From Earliella scabrosa (lineage: Eukaryota > Basidiomycota > Agaricomycetes > Polyporales > Polyporaceae): 64,000 nt of DNA. Every line of letters begins with the position of its first letter. The first letter of the stretch is position 1. Positions 1 to 12,535 of this stretch are shown here, one piece after another. The position numbers and the translations under genes were made by a program. Location of the stretch: the NCBI GenBank assembly GCA_022605405.1, contig JABYQQ010000004.1, forward strand, positions 1,860,001 to 1,924,000. The letters are read 5' to 3'. The notes beneath the pieces are model-generated. The model did not search any database, was not told the DNA's origin, and saw only the letters and a list, made by a program, of their open reading frames with translations.

Positions 1-168
1 ATACGGAGGAGGGTCTTTGGACACGGAGGAACGGGGGATCAACGCGGTAGGGGACAGGAAGATAGGGGGATGGGGGAGACAAACAACGCCAGGAGGTCGG
101 AGGCAGGGGCGGTAGATATATACGCACAGAGAGAGGAGAGAGGGCAGGAGCACCAAGTCGCCACGCGA

Positions 169-3100
169 TCACTCCCGGGCAACCCAATCAGTACTTCGAG
201 AGACCAGCTCGATAGAACTGTCGATTGTCCAGAACAGACGCTCGATGGCGCTCCTCCCGCTCCAGCTCTTCTGGTCGCGGAGCACCTTCGCCTGTGAACA
301 CACATCTCAGCACGCCGCAACAATAACAAGGCCAAGAAACAACAACATACCTGCTGCGCCCCAAAGTTGCGCTGGTCGAGCGCAAACGTGTCCGGCTGCT
401 CCTCGAGCGCCTCGGACAGGATCTGCATGTCCTGCATGATCGACTGGATCGCGCGCACCGCCGACAGCGTGAGGAGCTCCTTCCGGTTCCTCGCCGCGAC
501 GCCGTCGCGCCCAGGCGGCGGGAGCGTCTGCGAGATGTTCTGGAGCACCGTGTGCAGGATCCGCCGCGTCTCGCTCATCAGCTTCTGCGCCTGCGGGATG
601 TTCCGCCGCGAGACGAGCACGAGCATGCGCGTGATCATGTCCGACGCGAGCAGCTCCATCCGCCGCCGCACGATCACCGGGTCCGAGCTGTTCTGCGCGG
701 GGGTCCGCGGCCGGCTCCCGGTGTTGGGCAGGAGCGTCACGGTGAGGAGGACGGGGTGCGCGAGGCGCGACACGTGCTTGCCCGCGTTCGGGTCGAAGAA
801 CGAGCCGTCGACCTCGAAGACGGGCACCTCGTCGATCATGCGGTCCATCATGCCCTCCGCGAGGTCGGGCAGGTCGCCGATCGAGAGCGCGTCGAGGCCC
901 ATGCGCTGGTTGAAGACGTCCGTCGCGTTGAGCGACCGAGGCGAGTGTGCGCCGTTCGGCGAGAGCGGGCTCTCCCTGACGTCACTGTTGTCCAGCTCGA
1001 GCTCGACGAGCATCTCCTTGCGCTCGCCGTACCGGAGCTCGCCCACCTCGACGTCGACGTCGCGGCCGTCGGACGAGAGGATCGCGAGCGGGCCGCCAGA
1101 GATCTTCCGGATCCGGAAGCGGTTCCCGTCGACGATCTTCAGGTGCAGCTTCATGTTCATCAGGCCGATGGACATCATGCCGCCAATGCACCCGGCGAGG
1201 CAGTCCCGGAGATCGTACCAGTCCTTCACAAACGTGTACGTCCCGCTCGTGTGGTTCGAGATGAGCCAGAGCGACGCGGGGTCGTGCGACCGGCCGTAGC
1301 CGAACGAGTGGATCGGCACGTTCGCGGCCTCCGCGCGCGCCAGGACGAGGTCCATCTGCGCACGGCGGGTGGTGTCCGACGAGTCGCTGACGAGCACGAA
1401 GCCCGTCACCGGGTTGCGCGTCTTGCGCTGCAGCACGACGTCAAGGCCTGAGCGGCACCACGCAAAAACGCCCATCAGTCAAAGTCAGGAGCTGACGGGG
1501 GGCATCAACGAAACGCACCGTTGTTGACGGCAGTGACGACGTCTGTCTTGTCCTCCTGCGCGACCCTGACGAGGAATTCGTCATCGTAGTCGTCCCGCCT
1601 GCCGATCGTCTCGATGAACTTGGTCAGCCGCTGGCGGCTCTGCGGCTTCCCCACGTTCAAGAACGGTGTCCGCCTGACCTTCCCGCCGATGCCGACCTCG
1701 AACGTCACGAGGCTCAGCCGGTCCTTCGGGGACATGGACGCGAGGAGGAAGTCGAGCGACGTCTTGATCACGCGCATCTTCAGCGCGGCCGTGCTCGGGG
1801 TCGCGTTCGGGCCGGGGACAGAGATCACGAGGATGAGGTCCATCGCCGGGTGCGGGAGCGGCGTGAGCGAGTTGGACGGGCCCGTCGACATGTGCGGCGC
1901 GACGAGCGGCGTGGGCGACGAGTACCTGCTCATCTCGTCGTCCTCCTCGAGCGTGGACAGTTTCTGGTGGAGGCCCGCACGCGGTCCGAGCGAAGCAGAG
2001 CCGTACGACGTGTTAGACGACACTGTCGACCGCGCGGACCCATTCAGCAAGCTATCGGCGGTACTGACCGTGGTCCCTGTCGTGCTCCCGCTCAGCATCC
2101 GCATCGCCTTCTGGCTCCCGCCGAACTCCTCCACCAGCATGCGCGCCGCCTTGGAGCTCCCGCCAAACTCCTCCAGGTCAGGCGACCGACCATAGTCAGA
2201 CTGTGGCGGCTGCTGCGCTTGTGCGGTCTGCTGCTGGTAGAGAGCCACCAGTGCCTGGATGTGGGCCTTCCATGTCTCCAAAGATGACCGATCCTTGAAG
2301 ATCAGGATGAAGGAGTCCAAACGCTCGTCCTCCATGTCGATGGTCAGGCTGAGTTCTCCGGACACGGACGTGTCCGTGACCTGTCTGATATGCCTGATGT
2401 AGATGCGGCCCTTGAGACGTAGGACACCTCGTTGCGAGTTTCCGCCACTGATAGAGCCAGACCCAGTACCGTCGCCAAACGCGGCACCCGCGCCGGCTGA
2501 GGAGAGAAGACGGCCTAGAGTGCGCTTCTTCTCCTCGACCACGCAAATGATTGCCTCCTTAAACAGATAGACGAAGAACTCGCGTACGAGCGCGTCTCGT
2601 CGTACTGATAGGAGGTCGTACATCTGTAGCGGGCCAAGACCGGACAGGGGGTGGCCCTTCCAGTCGATAATGCGGTTACGGAGGTCCTCGGTGATGGCAC
2701 TGAACGGCGAGTCCTCCTCGTCCTGGATGATTTCGCGCTCTATCGGCGCAGGCACCAGCGGGTCGCGCGACGTCGATGGAGACATCTGGCGCGATCCAGA
2801 CTGGTGGGATTGGCGGTCGACAGGGATATGTTGTGACTGGGGCGACATAGGGAAGTCGTTGGGATGGGGACCGGAGTGCACGGAATGATTGCTACCATCG
2901 CGGTAGACGCTGTTGTTCTTGGTAGGGGATGTGTAGGAGTCGGATACAGGCATGACTGTGCCTGGAACGTGAGTGTTCAACCGTTTTCCTGGAAGCTCGA
3001 CCACGACTAGACATGTCAATGGCTGGCTGGGGTCAGACGTTCGTGTTATGGATGCGAACTCGGATTGCACATGAATGGAAGGGGCGACGACGTAGTGAGA

Positions 3101-4386
3101 TTGATCGTGAGATGCAGCATGCTTGTGTTCCACGGGGTCGTCTTCGGTGGGGTCGAATGGCTTCTGCGGCACAGCACGGTGGCCGTGAGGATGACCGTTG
3201 AAGGACCGCACAGATGAGGGTGTGTCGCGTCCGGGGTAGAGTGTGGGACCGCTGGGATCGCCCATGCCCGTCAATGCGGCCAGTTCTGCAGCAGATGAGA
3301 GATGAGCGGAGCAGGGAGATTCGTATGGACGTACTATTTGATTTGCTGCCCGAGTCCCCATCGCCCACTTTCATTGGTCGTCGGCACACACCGCATACAC
3401 CCAGGTTGGATTTGCGGATTACACCACCAGCTCGCGAAGGACCGGGAGGGGGACCATATACAGCAGTGAAACACGCCTGCGTTCAGAAAACGTTCAGCCC
3501 CACGTCAATTACAGCGCATGGGAGTCGATAACGAGAAGGTTCGGGACCGGGAAAAGCTTCATGAAGAAGCGGGGTAGGAATGACGATCGAACTGAACACG
3601 ACGCGACCTCTAGGCATGGTAACGAGGTATCGGTTGCACGCTAGCCGAGCTTGTGATGTGCGAATGAAACCTTGAACGTCAAGCTGCGCAGTTTACCCAT
3701 ATGTCGTTGTCGTTCAGAGTTGAGACATGGGTTGGCGCGGTGCCGCGCTCTAGCCCCAGAACCACTGCGGGCTGGGTACGGTGGGAGCGCGCGACGTGGG
3801 AAGGCGTGCGGCGTTGCAATAGCTAAGGATTCCCGGACGGGATGAATGCTCGAGGAGCAAGAGTGATGAAGAGGGAAACAGAGGAGGGGCCAGGAGAGCG
3901 AAGATGGGAGCAAGGACTCACCTCGTGGAGGGCATGTCCGCACTCGGGGACGATGTGAGGCTTCTCGCCCGGAAGCCTGAAGGACGAGCTCAGGGGCTCG
4001 AGGCAGACGGGGCACTCCTCCTCCTCGTCGGAGGCATCATGACTTGATACAACAGGGAGCGGAGCGGCGACCATGGAGGCGTAGGGATGGAGGCTAGCGT
4101 TGTCGGCGTTGGAGGAGTAGGACGGGGGCTTTACAGAGGAGTTGGCGGAGTATGCCGAGCGCAGAGAGTTGGCGGAGGGTGCGCGGTGGGGCGAGCGGTG
4201 GAAGACGGAGCGGACGGAGGCGGCAAAGGAGTTTGTCTTGCTGGCCTGGTGGGCCGCACGGGGCGTGAGGAGGGGAGAAGGAGAGGAAGGATGATGGGCG
4301 TCGGACTGATGAAGTTGGAACTGATGTCTGACCGGCGTGCTGCTCTGGCTCTGGCTCTGAATCTTCGGATTCGGGATCCAATTCAT
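169..4386 (-). CDS. RING-H2 / PH / VWA protein, Far1/Ste5-like scaffold architecture (1197 aa)
   Basis: Five exons: 4386-3922, 3476-3335, 3285-1519, 1447-351, 291-169; total 3594 nt, no internal stop. A RING-H2 lies at about residues 125-186: C125/C128, C149, H151, H154, C157, C183/C186. It is split by the first intron, and the spacing is only right when the exons are joined, which supports the model. A PH-like domain spans about 410-552, beginning near DWKGHPLSGLGPLQMYDLL. A VWA fold spans about 685-875; the usual DxSxS metal motif is replaced by VISVPGPN, so metal binding is probably lost. Between the domains are Ser/Pro/His-rich linkers. RING-PH-VWA order is that of ascomycete Far1/Ste5 pheromone-pathway scaffolds, so a scaffold or E3-ligase role at the membrane is inferred. 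A further in-frame ATG at 4521 would add 45 residues. The domains are seen; orthology to Far1/Ste5 is not proven. Confidence 0.85.
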
Positions 4387-7300
4387 GCGAGCCTCACGCG
4401 GAGCGTCGGAAGAAACGAATAAAGAAGAAAACGAGAGGAGGGCTTCAGCTGATGGCCTGGCAGCGGGCGAGGGGCGGGGGCGGTCGCGGTCGAGTGCTCG
4501 AGTCTGCAGGAACAACGCCAACGCCGCCAGCGAACGCGTAAATTCGCCCCCCGCCCCCGATCCAGATCTCTCTTATTTCCCGCCCTCTTTTCCTCCTGCG
4601 CAGTCTACGCCTGCGCGCAGCGACGCACGCCGACGCCCCGCCATTGTCCTCTCGCGCTCTCTCCTCCTGCGCTCGCTGCTGTCGACGGACGCGTTCTCGC
4701 GCGCACAATGGGGCGAGGGTCCTCGGCACACAAATATGCCAAAATAGGGGTGGGCTCCGTCGACAGCTGAAGCTTCCACGCCCCGGGTGCCGGCCGCGCC
4801 GCCGATTCGGGGGCCTCGACGTGCCCTTATGGAAGTTTCCGCAGACGCCGGCCGGCCTGTCAGACGTTCTCAGGGCGTTCTCGCCTAGTTCTCACCGAAT
4901 TCAGCGCTAGTGCGCTGGGCTCTATTGCGCACATCCTGTGCTCGTCTTCTGCCATCATCCTCTCTATCAAACTCTCCCTGCCCGCTCGCACGTCCGCCCT
5001 GCGTCCGCACCTTGCCTCTTCCCTGGTGCGAAGGGCTCCGAGACGTTCTCGAGCCATGCCCGATCCGTGCCTGTCCGTACCGCATTTCAGTTCGAGTGGC
5101 TCGATCGAATGCGCCGCAAGTCCAGGCAGTCGACTGTCGGGGTGCGGACCCACCTCGACCTCGGATCCGCCGGTAACCACGTCTGGGACCGTGAATTCCA
5201 ACTGAGCCACAGCCGCAACATCCTCTCATCCGACTCTCGCCATTCTGAGCTTTCTCCCACCTGCTTGCGACTTCTCCCGTCTCACCTTTGACCCTCTGAT
5301 CTTCCCCAGCGCGCGAGACAGCTTCTCGCGAGCTGTCTTGGCCTCCGTCTTGATGCCCATTCAGAAGACGAACCTTCTATCCAATTTGAGCGCACCGGCT
5401 CTGACGACACTCTCTGATCGACTTGACAATTACTATACTTGACAAATCAGACCCATAAATATGACTGATCTTCCGCAACCTTCAGGCACCGACTCAGACG
5501 ACTTCCGCCCGTAGCTCAGCCACAGATCCACCCTTCACGATCGCGCCTAAATGCTCAAGAGCTGTACGGCACTTGCACGGTGGCACGGCACTCGGAACCC
5601 CTTTACTTACTTGTAAACGGCACAGGGTGCTCGTGCTCACCCTCCGAAGCACCACAGCAAACTCAGCGGTGTAAGGTTCTGCACAGTTCAACATCATCAA
5701 AGTATGTCGTGCTTCTCTCATCTCACGCCCTGGCGCTGACAGCCCCGCAACAGCCCCGTGGTCTGCATATCTGCCGTATCGTGTAAAGACGTGATAGATA
5801 TGCGCATTGCGGTCAACTTGATGCATTGTTCCAATACGCTTACGAGCAGGGACTGCCCGTGGCGGATAGCCGCAGCGGTCTGCACACCCTTGCTATACTC
5901 GGGGTGCGTCCTGGTGCGTCCTGCAACAGCGAAGGGTGATCTTCAATCAGGCCTTACGCGTCGGGACACCCACTTCTAAGCATTCTACGCATCTGCCTAC
6001 GGATGTAACGCATCGTGAAACATGGCCACCGAGTCTCCCACCACATTCTCTCTCCCGCACATCCAGAAGTCTTCCTGCTCCGTTCCTGATTTCGAGCTTC
6101 CCTTCGCGCGAACCGGACACGTCTTCCAGTATAGTATCCGGACACGAGACGCTCAACCCATCCCGTGTGAGCGCAGACACCATGATGTCAGAAGTCTTCA
6201 CCACCTGCTACGCCTCTGACAGACACGCTCGACCTTGTGGTGTCCGGCCTGCCAGAACTCGTATGTCAGTGCCAACTCTCCGCATGTATCACGCCCCGTC
6301 GCTGACATGCTACCTTCCAGACTGGTGGCTGACATGTGTAGTATGTACTGAGCGTTTGGGCGCGCACATCATGTGAAGCCCGTACCTGCTGAGTGCTGTC
6401 CACGATGGCGAGCCTCAAGTTCCATACTTAACCTCTCTCCGTGGAACATTCGCAGCGACGATCGCCCTCGATCGACCTCCTCTGACCTAGTAGCAGCGGG
6501 GCTATCGGAAGTCCAGGGCGCCCGGTCCAACTATGCACAACGCAGGCTAGTGCAGAATCCTGCAGATCACCTCCGACCATCAGACGCATGTTTTGTTGTT
6601 GGATCACCATCATCCGATTCCCTTTTACAACTTACAAGTACTCGCCCCCGGGTCCGAAGCTGTGGCGAATTTCGCCGTCCGCGGCGGTCTGCATCAGTTT
6701 GACCGCTGACCGGTGAGCGCTGACCTTGGACGGGTGTCCGCAGTGAACGTGCATGATAAGTAGGACTGCGATAGGTACCGCGACGTGGTGCGCATGGACA
6801 TTGGACACCGGCCTCGTCTGGCCTCGTGCAGCAAATCACATCGCCTCCCACACCCACACCTCCGCGACGACGTACGTACGTCGAGATGTAGCCTCGGTAC
6901 CTGACATCTGCTGATCCTTCTTCGGGTTTGTTCCCAGCTGCAATCGTCTACAAGCGCCCGCCGCGTACAACCTCCAGAAGATGTTCGAACGGCCGCAGGC
7001 CTGTTCTGCGCTGAGTGAACGTACGCTCTGGTTGCTATACATAGCAGACGCGTACGCGTACGAGCAGGGTGCAACCTGCTGTTCAGTGTGCACAGTGGCA
7101 TGCAGCACGATCACGGCCTCCCATCGTCCCTCTTCGCGACAGGACAGCGCCATCCGCCGCCCAAAGTACCAAGCACTGATACATATCGCCCGCCAGCCCG
7201 CCAGGCCCTCGTACGCGACTCGACCATCACCTCTCAGCACCTCTCCCTCGGGCTGCCATCGTGGCGCTGACATGTCCCGTACGTACATACTTACAGCGAC

Positions 7301-8310
7301 ATAGTCACGACGGGCTACTAATACAAACTGCCTCTCGGATGGTCTAACCAGCCTAGGCTCGGGGAGGGCCCGCCGACGAGGAACGAGGCACCCAGCTCCC
7401 CGCCATCCCCGACCTGCAGTTGCCTTCCTGGCAAGTATGCATATATGCACGAGGTGGAATGAAGCTTACTTGCCCACTGGTGGAACATATCGACATTGAA
7501 CCATCCCGTCACCGCGCCAAGCGCTCATACGGCTACATACAACTTGTCTTCCCCTCCAATTCCACTCACTTCTCTCTGTTGCTTGTCTTGAGGTACGTTT
7601 GTGCGTCCTACTCCCCTCGTCCGAGAGTATATGCATACTGATAGGCCTGCTCAGTGCTCATGCCGCGAAGGCAACCTCAGGCTGTCCAACGATGTACTGA
7701 CTCAGAGCGAATGCGTTAACAGCCTGTGCTGTGTGCCACCCGAAGCGTAAGTTGGCACGCCGTGCGACACCGCGAGAGAACTGTACGCACGAATTTACGG
7801 TGAGCTCCTTTAATTAGTATATTCGCTCACTCGAACAAACTCAAGTTCCATACTGGGCCGGTTGGATCGAATTGGTAGTAGGTGCACGGTGATACTTACT
7901 AGGCATCGACCTTACTCAAATCCAGTCATGGGGATGGCCTGTGGCCCTGTGCGACTAGTGGGGCCCTATAAAGCCACACCGTGACTGGCCGCAGTGGCAC
8001 GTTCCCATGAGATGGTCCTTCTCTCCCAAGCGGATGGCGCTCACTCCTCCTTAGGCCACCTCCGACCCGTCGGATTACTGCTTGCAAAGCATAGAAGCCT
8101 CGAGCTGACTCGCTGGGAAGCAGACCAACATGTGACTCTCCCTCCTGTCTTCAACGTGACTTGCTACGAAACGTATATAACCCCTGCGAACGCGTCAAAC
8201 CTCCTCGGTAGCAAATCACTATCCCACTCACGGTTTCCGGCTCCAGTCAAACTTACACATATCGGACACTTCTCACCCGCCCTTCACCCTCGTCACATCC
8301 AAGCCGCCAA
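4387..8310. other. Gene-poor intergenic stretch, 3.9 kb
   Basis: No reading frame here is convincing: all are short, differ between overlapping frames and match no family I recognise. The first few hundred bases serve as the promoter and 5' UTR side of the RING/PH/VWA gene. 4900-6650 is pyrimidine-rich on the plus strand with several weak open frames, for example around 4910-5290. 7960-8300 is the promoter side of the AsaB-like gene, with CTATAAA near 7966. A non-coding transcript, or small spliced genes below the limit of reading by eye, cannot be excluded. Confidence 0.5.
8174..8180 (+). promoter_or_regulatory. TATATAA box upstream of the AsaB-like gene
   Basis: TATATAA lies 131 nt before the ATG at 8311, in the sense orientation. 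A second, weaker TATAAAG occurs at about 7967. Most genes in the window lack a TATA box this clear, which would fit an inducible secondary-metabolism type gene. Assigned by sequence match only. Confidence 0.45.
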
Positions 8311-9347
8311 ATGGCCTCTGCCGCAGTCCTTTCCCCGCACGATGTGCCCACGACGCTCAACTACTACGCGCCGATCGGGACCGAGGAGCCGTACCAGTAC
8401 GTGCTCGATCCGCCCGCAGACAAGCCGGCCCACAACATTGGGCAGGACACACGGCCTGTAACGGTGCACGATTCGCGGGGCCGCGAAGACGATTTCACCC
8501 TCGACAAGAACGGCTTCCAGTTCGTGCGCTGGCCGAGCGTCGAGAGGGAGTTCGATGACGAGGGGAGCATCCAGGCGAGGTACTATCCCGAGGTCGAGGA
8601 GATCTTGAAGAAGGTCGCGGGGGCGAAGAGGGTGTTCATTTTTGACCATACTATCCGGTACGTTCCGGCTTACGTACCGTGACGGGCTGAGCTGATACGA
8701 CAATGGCAATGGCAGGCGCAAACCTGAGGACGAAAGCGCGAAGCCGGATCCAACGTCTGAATGTAACGCACGAACCTCGGCCAGCCCATCTAAGGCACGG
8801 CCAGACCAGACCCGTGGTCCAGTTGTGAGTGTACCCCGGCACATGCTATAGCTAGTACCCTTGCAGGGTCGCTCATCTCCTGTGGCACATCTCCTCGTCT
8901 CCTCTCCAGGAACGCGTGCACATCGATCAGACGTACACCGCGAGCCTCGAGCGCGTCAAGTACCACCTCCCCGAGGAGGCAGACCGCCTGCTCAAAGGCC
9001 GAGTGCGAATCATCAACGTCTGGCGACCGATCCGCCACCCGGTCGCGCACAAGCCGCTCGCGGTCTCGGACTGGCGCCACCTGAGCGAGCGCGACCTCGT
9101 CTCGGTGCGCTTCATCTACCCGCACCGCGAGGGGAGCACGTACAGCGTGCGGTACAACCCCGAGCACAGGTGGTACTACCTCTCGGGCCAGACCCCGGAC
9201 GAGGTCACGCTCATCAAGTGCTTCGACTCGGAGGTCGATCGCGCGCGGCTCACGCCCCACACGGCTTTCTTGGACGCGAGCAGCCCGAAGGAGGCGCCTC
9301 ATCGGGAGTCGATTGAAGTGCGCGCGTTGGTGTTTGATACGGAGTAG
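8311..9347 (+). CDS. AsaB/CmcJ-type hydroxylase/desaturase (297 aa)
   Basis: Exons 8311-8657, 8716-8824, 8910-9347; 894 nt, in frame throughout. The product matches the fungal family annotated as GA4-desaturase or AsaB-like. It has an N-terminal LNYY..IGTEEPY segment, a central RVHIDQTYTAS segment right after the second intron, an NVWRPIRHPV motif, and the C-terminal RYNPEHRWYYLSGQTPDEV segment where substrate or metal residues of the family lie. Length is normal for the family (about 270-320 aa). Members modify natural products or lipids, often as non-haem iron oxygenases; the substrate here cannot be told. No other biosynthetic gene lies beside it, so it is not evidently part of a cluster. 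The ATG at 8311 is in a good context after a pyrimidine-rich leader. Confidence 0.88.
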
Positions 9348-9516
9348 GTACGGATGTTGGGGGCGGATCTCTTGCTTGGATTGCACTGGATCTGCATCTT
9401 GCTGGATTTTACTCCAATCACTCCAAAACGTGTATGAGATGTACCCAGATGAAGCCGCGGACTCTGCGTTTACTCGCGACGCGCTGCGCCGTGCAATATA
9501 GAAGAGGTGATGGTCA

Positions 9517-9546
9517 TAGGAGCGACTCTGCTAGGAGCGACTCTGG
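9517..9546. repeat. Two tandem 15-bp units in the 3' flank of the AsaB-like gene
   Basis: TAGGAGCGACTCTGC is followed at once by TAGGAGCGACTCTGG, a perfect duplication apart from the last base. It lies in the 350-bp interval between two convergent genes (9348-9697), in which I see no gene. A short (GTCCAT)n-like stretch follows near 9610. Confidence 0.7.
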
Positions 9547-9697
9547 CAGACATGCGAGAGGAATCAGGCCAAGTAAGAGCATGGTTCGACACCAAGTACC
9601 GAACGCCGTGTCCATGTCCATGTCCGTGATCCACATATATGCTATATGCAGGCTTGAAGGATGTCAAGGACAACAGTATTGGAGTGCTGTGGAGGGC

Positions 9698-11331
9698 TCA
9701 GCCCACTGGCAGGTGGTCAGGCCCATGACAATCCGCATTATTTGGGCTCGATGGCGGGATGTATGCCTCCCACCCTGGCACATCCAGGGTGTGGGCCGAA
9801 GAGTCCGCGAGTGTAGATCCCGGATTGGACGCCTCTGCGACGTTCAGATCGGGATCGTGTCCATCACCAGGCAGTGGGGGGTAGAATGAGCCGTAAGGAG
9901 CATCTGGAACAGTTGACTGTCCAAATACTATAGTCGGGTCATGCGCGTATGAAGCCATTGGATGTATGCCGAGAAAGATCGGATTGATAGACACGGTTGG
10001 AGACGTGGCACGCGACAACGTCTGGGGAATACTCCACCCGGGAGACGGGGAAGTGTCCAATGTATCAGGGTACGTATGCGGAGCCTCCAGCCTAGAGCCA
10101 TCATGTCCGTGTCGAGCATGATGTTCGGTGGTGGCCGTTGCAAGGGGGTTTGCCGCGAGGGGTGATTGCAGATTTCCGAGGTCTTGAGTAAGTGTAGAGG
10201 GTGGCATTGGTACCATCCAGTCGAACCCTGGATGGGCGTTCCAGATGGGACCCGACATGTCAGCGCTAGCCCGAGAGTGCTGATCCTGTTCGCCCGTTGG
10301 AGACGCAGGTTGTTCGTGCACGGTGGCATGAATCTGACCGTGATGATAATCGTGCTGAACTAGGGGTTGCTCCAATGTTACCGAAGAATATGAAGCACGG
10401 CTTTGGGATTGGCCATGGAACGACGATGCGCCGAGATAGGAGCTTGAAGCGAAGGATGAATTGTCGTTCTGGCGATGGTGGTGGGTATTGAGGGCACGAC
10501 GTTGTACAATTGGGGGACGATGTCTGGATCTTCTGGAAGTGTGGAGCAGATCGTACCATGCGGCATCCCGACGGGCTGCGTCAAGCTGGTTGTCCTCATA
10601 CGAGGTCGGTGCGGGTGTGTAGGAGTAGGCAGCCGAAGCTAGAGGCTGCACAAAGACATGCCTATCGACTTGATTGAATGGACTGTCTGGCATGTGCATT
10701 GTCCCACTGGTAGAAGAGTCGTGCGAGCTGTACCGCAAGCTTGGTGTTTGAAAGTCAGAGTATTTGCCGCGTGAATCTACGTCCTCAGCTAAAGAGGTCC
10801 CGTGATGGGAGATGGAATCAGCAGTCGGGATCGGGACGCGGTACGAACTTGAAGGGGAGTGAGACTGGGAAGTATTTGCTCCATGGTCACCCGAGATGGG
10901 ACTTAACGAGTGGGTAGATGCATTTGCACGCGACCCAGATGCGGTGTCGGTCTGATCATGCACAGTGAGTGTTCAACGCTGCTGACGCTATGAGCATGAG
11001 ACATACCGTGGGCGCTGAGACCGTTGTCGAGCGATGATGTACCAACGATGGACTGTCGGCGACTGCAGAGGTAGAGGAAGCACTGGGGTGGGTGTGAGGA
11101 GCAGAAGACCCGTGATCATGAATATTGATGTTGAAGGGATTCTTGCCCCAATACACCAACTATAGACATAGACGGCGGATGAGTTTCCCGTGCGGTGGTA
11201 TACAACGACAGAAGGCATACCTGTCCGGGATCCACATGCCTCAGCGAAGAAGGCGGTTGCCGCCCCCTCCGAGTCCGCTTCTTGTTTGTCGGCTTGTCCA
11301 CGTGTTCTTTGTCGTCTCGCCGACGCTTCAT
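9698..11331 (-). CDS. Disordered His/Ser/Pro-rich nuclear-type protein A (about 505 aa, start uncertain)
   Basis: Model: exons 11331-11221, 11159-11007, 10951-9698 (1518 nt, in frame; introns have GTATGC/TAG and GTATGT/CAG ends). The first exon encodes a strongly basic segment beginning MKRRRDD and running through NKKRTRRGR, which looks like a bipartite nuclear signal or the tail of a DNA-binding domain. The next reads PGQLVYWGKNPF across the junction. The rest is low-complexity, rich in His, Ser, Pro and Gln, with no catalytic motif. The protein may start further upstream: an in-frame stop precedes the ATG, so any extra exon would have to be spliced in, and I could not identify one. It lies in the same orientation as protein B and resembles it weakly (shared SPF.Q and TQDL segments). 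Function unknown; transcription-factor-like by composition only. Confidence 0.5.
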
Positions 11332-12535
11332 CGTGATTGATACCAGCAGGATAGAACAAGGTCACTATGGAGAAAATAAAGGAGTGAAGTTGGTGCTGTT
11401 GGAGATGCCGCCACATTAGACCCTTTTGTACAGAACCCGCCCTATTGGGACTGTACGACGAAGAGGCTCTCCACCTCGAGCAGAGCCATGCTCTGACAGC
11501 GAGTTCGAAGGCTATACGACGCCCGAGGTGCACGTAATCCCGGCTATCACTCCATACCAGGACCGTGCTTCGAGCTGTCCTAAGTCAAGAGCGATACGGA
11601 AGGTGATGCGGGAGCCGGATACCATCGCAGAGCCGTTTTGGAAGGACTACGGCATGGAACACATGTCTTCAAACGCAATGAAAGATAGGAGGTCAGAGAT
11701 GTCTGGACAACCGCGGCGGACTGTCATTTTCGAGATGTGCTGCAGAGAAACAGATGGCCGCATGGCGGTGCGAAGTAGGCAAACTTGGGAAAGTCTTGCC
11801 TGATATGAGTTGGTCTTGGTGTATAGTAGGATTAAGACATGACTCACCAGTGTCCTTCTGTGCTATCATCCGTACCTGCACGATGTCTCTCCGATCGCTT
11901 TTCGCGGGATCTGACCGTCGAGGACCCGGAAGTGCGTCCCCGCGGCGGGCAGACTCGGACGGACGGCCACAATTCTCATGGACACAGCACCATGGCAGTA
12001 TAACCAGAGATTATATCATAGAACATTATAACGACCTTGTACCAGACCTCTGCTTTTTCAATGTCCAAGGTTGTGACAGTGAGCATGCTGAACACTCACG
12101 TGGGCAGAAGTGCGCTGGCGACTGAGCGCGATGAGCTGTCAACGAGAGTCTCTCAGAACAGAGGAAACACAAGGGGGCAACATTCGATACTGAGCGTGCG
12201 GCTCCCATGTTGTCGATACTCTCGATCTGGGCTCTGAATTACTGTCACCGTAGTGTGAATCGTCAAGGTAGAGACGCCGGCGCTTAACGATCGGCTGCAA
12301 ACAACGCATGGACAAAACCGATAACCGCTCAACGATAACCGCCCAACCAGCCAGTGGCGAGGGAGAGAGGGGAGAACAATGCAATTCAGACTAAGGCGAC
12401 ACGAGGCGCTACGTAACGTAGCTAGAGTCCATAATACAAGGGGAGACAATGCAAGCGTCGAATAAGGTCATGTCATGGGCACCAGGAACGCTGTCCACAT
12501 GATGATTCGGAGCTGAGCCAGAGAGAATACTACTA
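11332..12535. other. Interval between disordered genes A and B, 1.2 kb
   Basis: I see no gene I can support. Several minus-strand frames (11647-11881) have splice-like borders and could be N-terminal exons of gene A, but none gives a recognisable HMG-box, homeodomain or Zn2Cys6 pattern. The left part should hold the gene A promoter and the right part the 3' end of gene B. Confidence 0.4.

Noticed and set aside
367..1299. 310-codon plus-strand open frame
   Set aside because: Another antisense shadow of the same exon; Ser/Arg-rich with no domain.
552..1451. 299-codon plus-strand open frame
   Set aside because: Antisense to exon 4 of the RING/PH/VWA gene; Arg/Val/Glu-rich shadow caused by high third-position GC.
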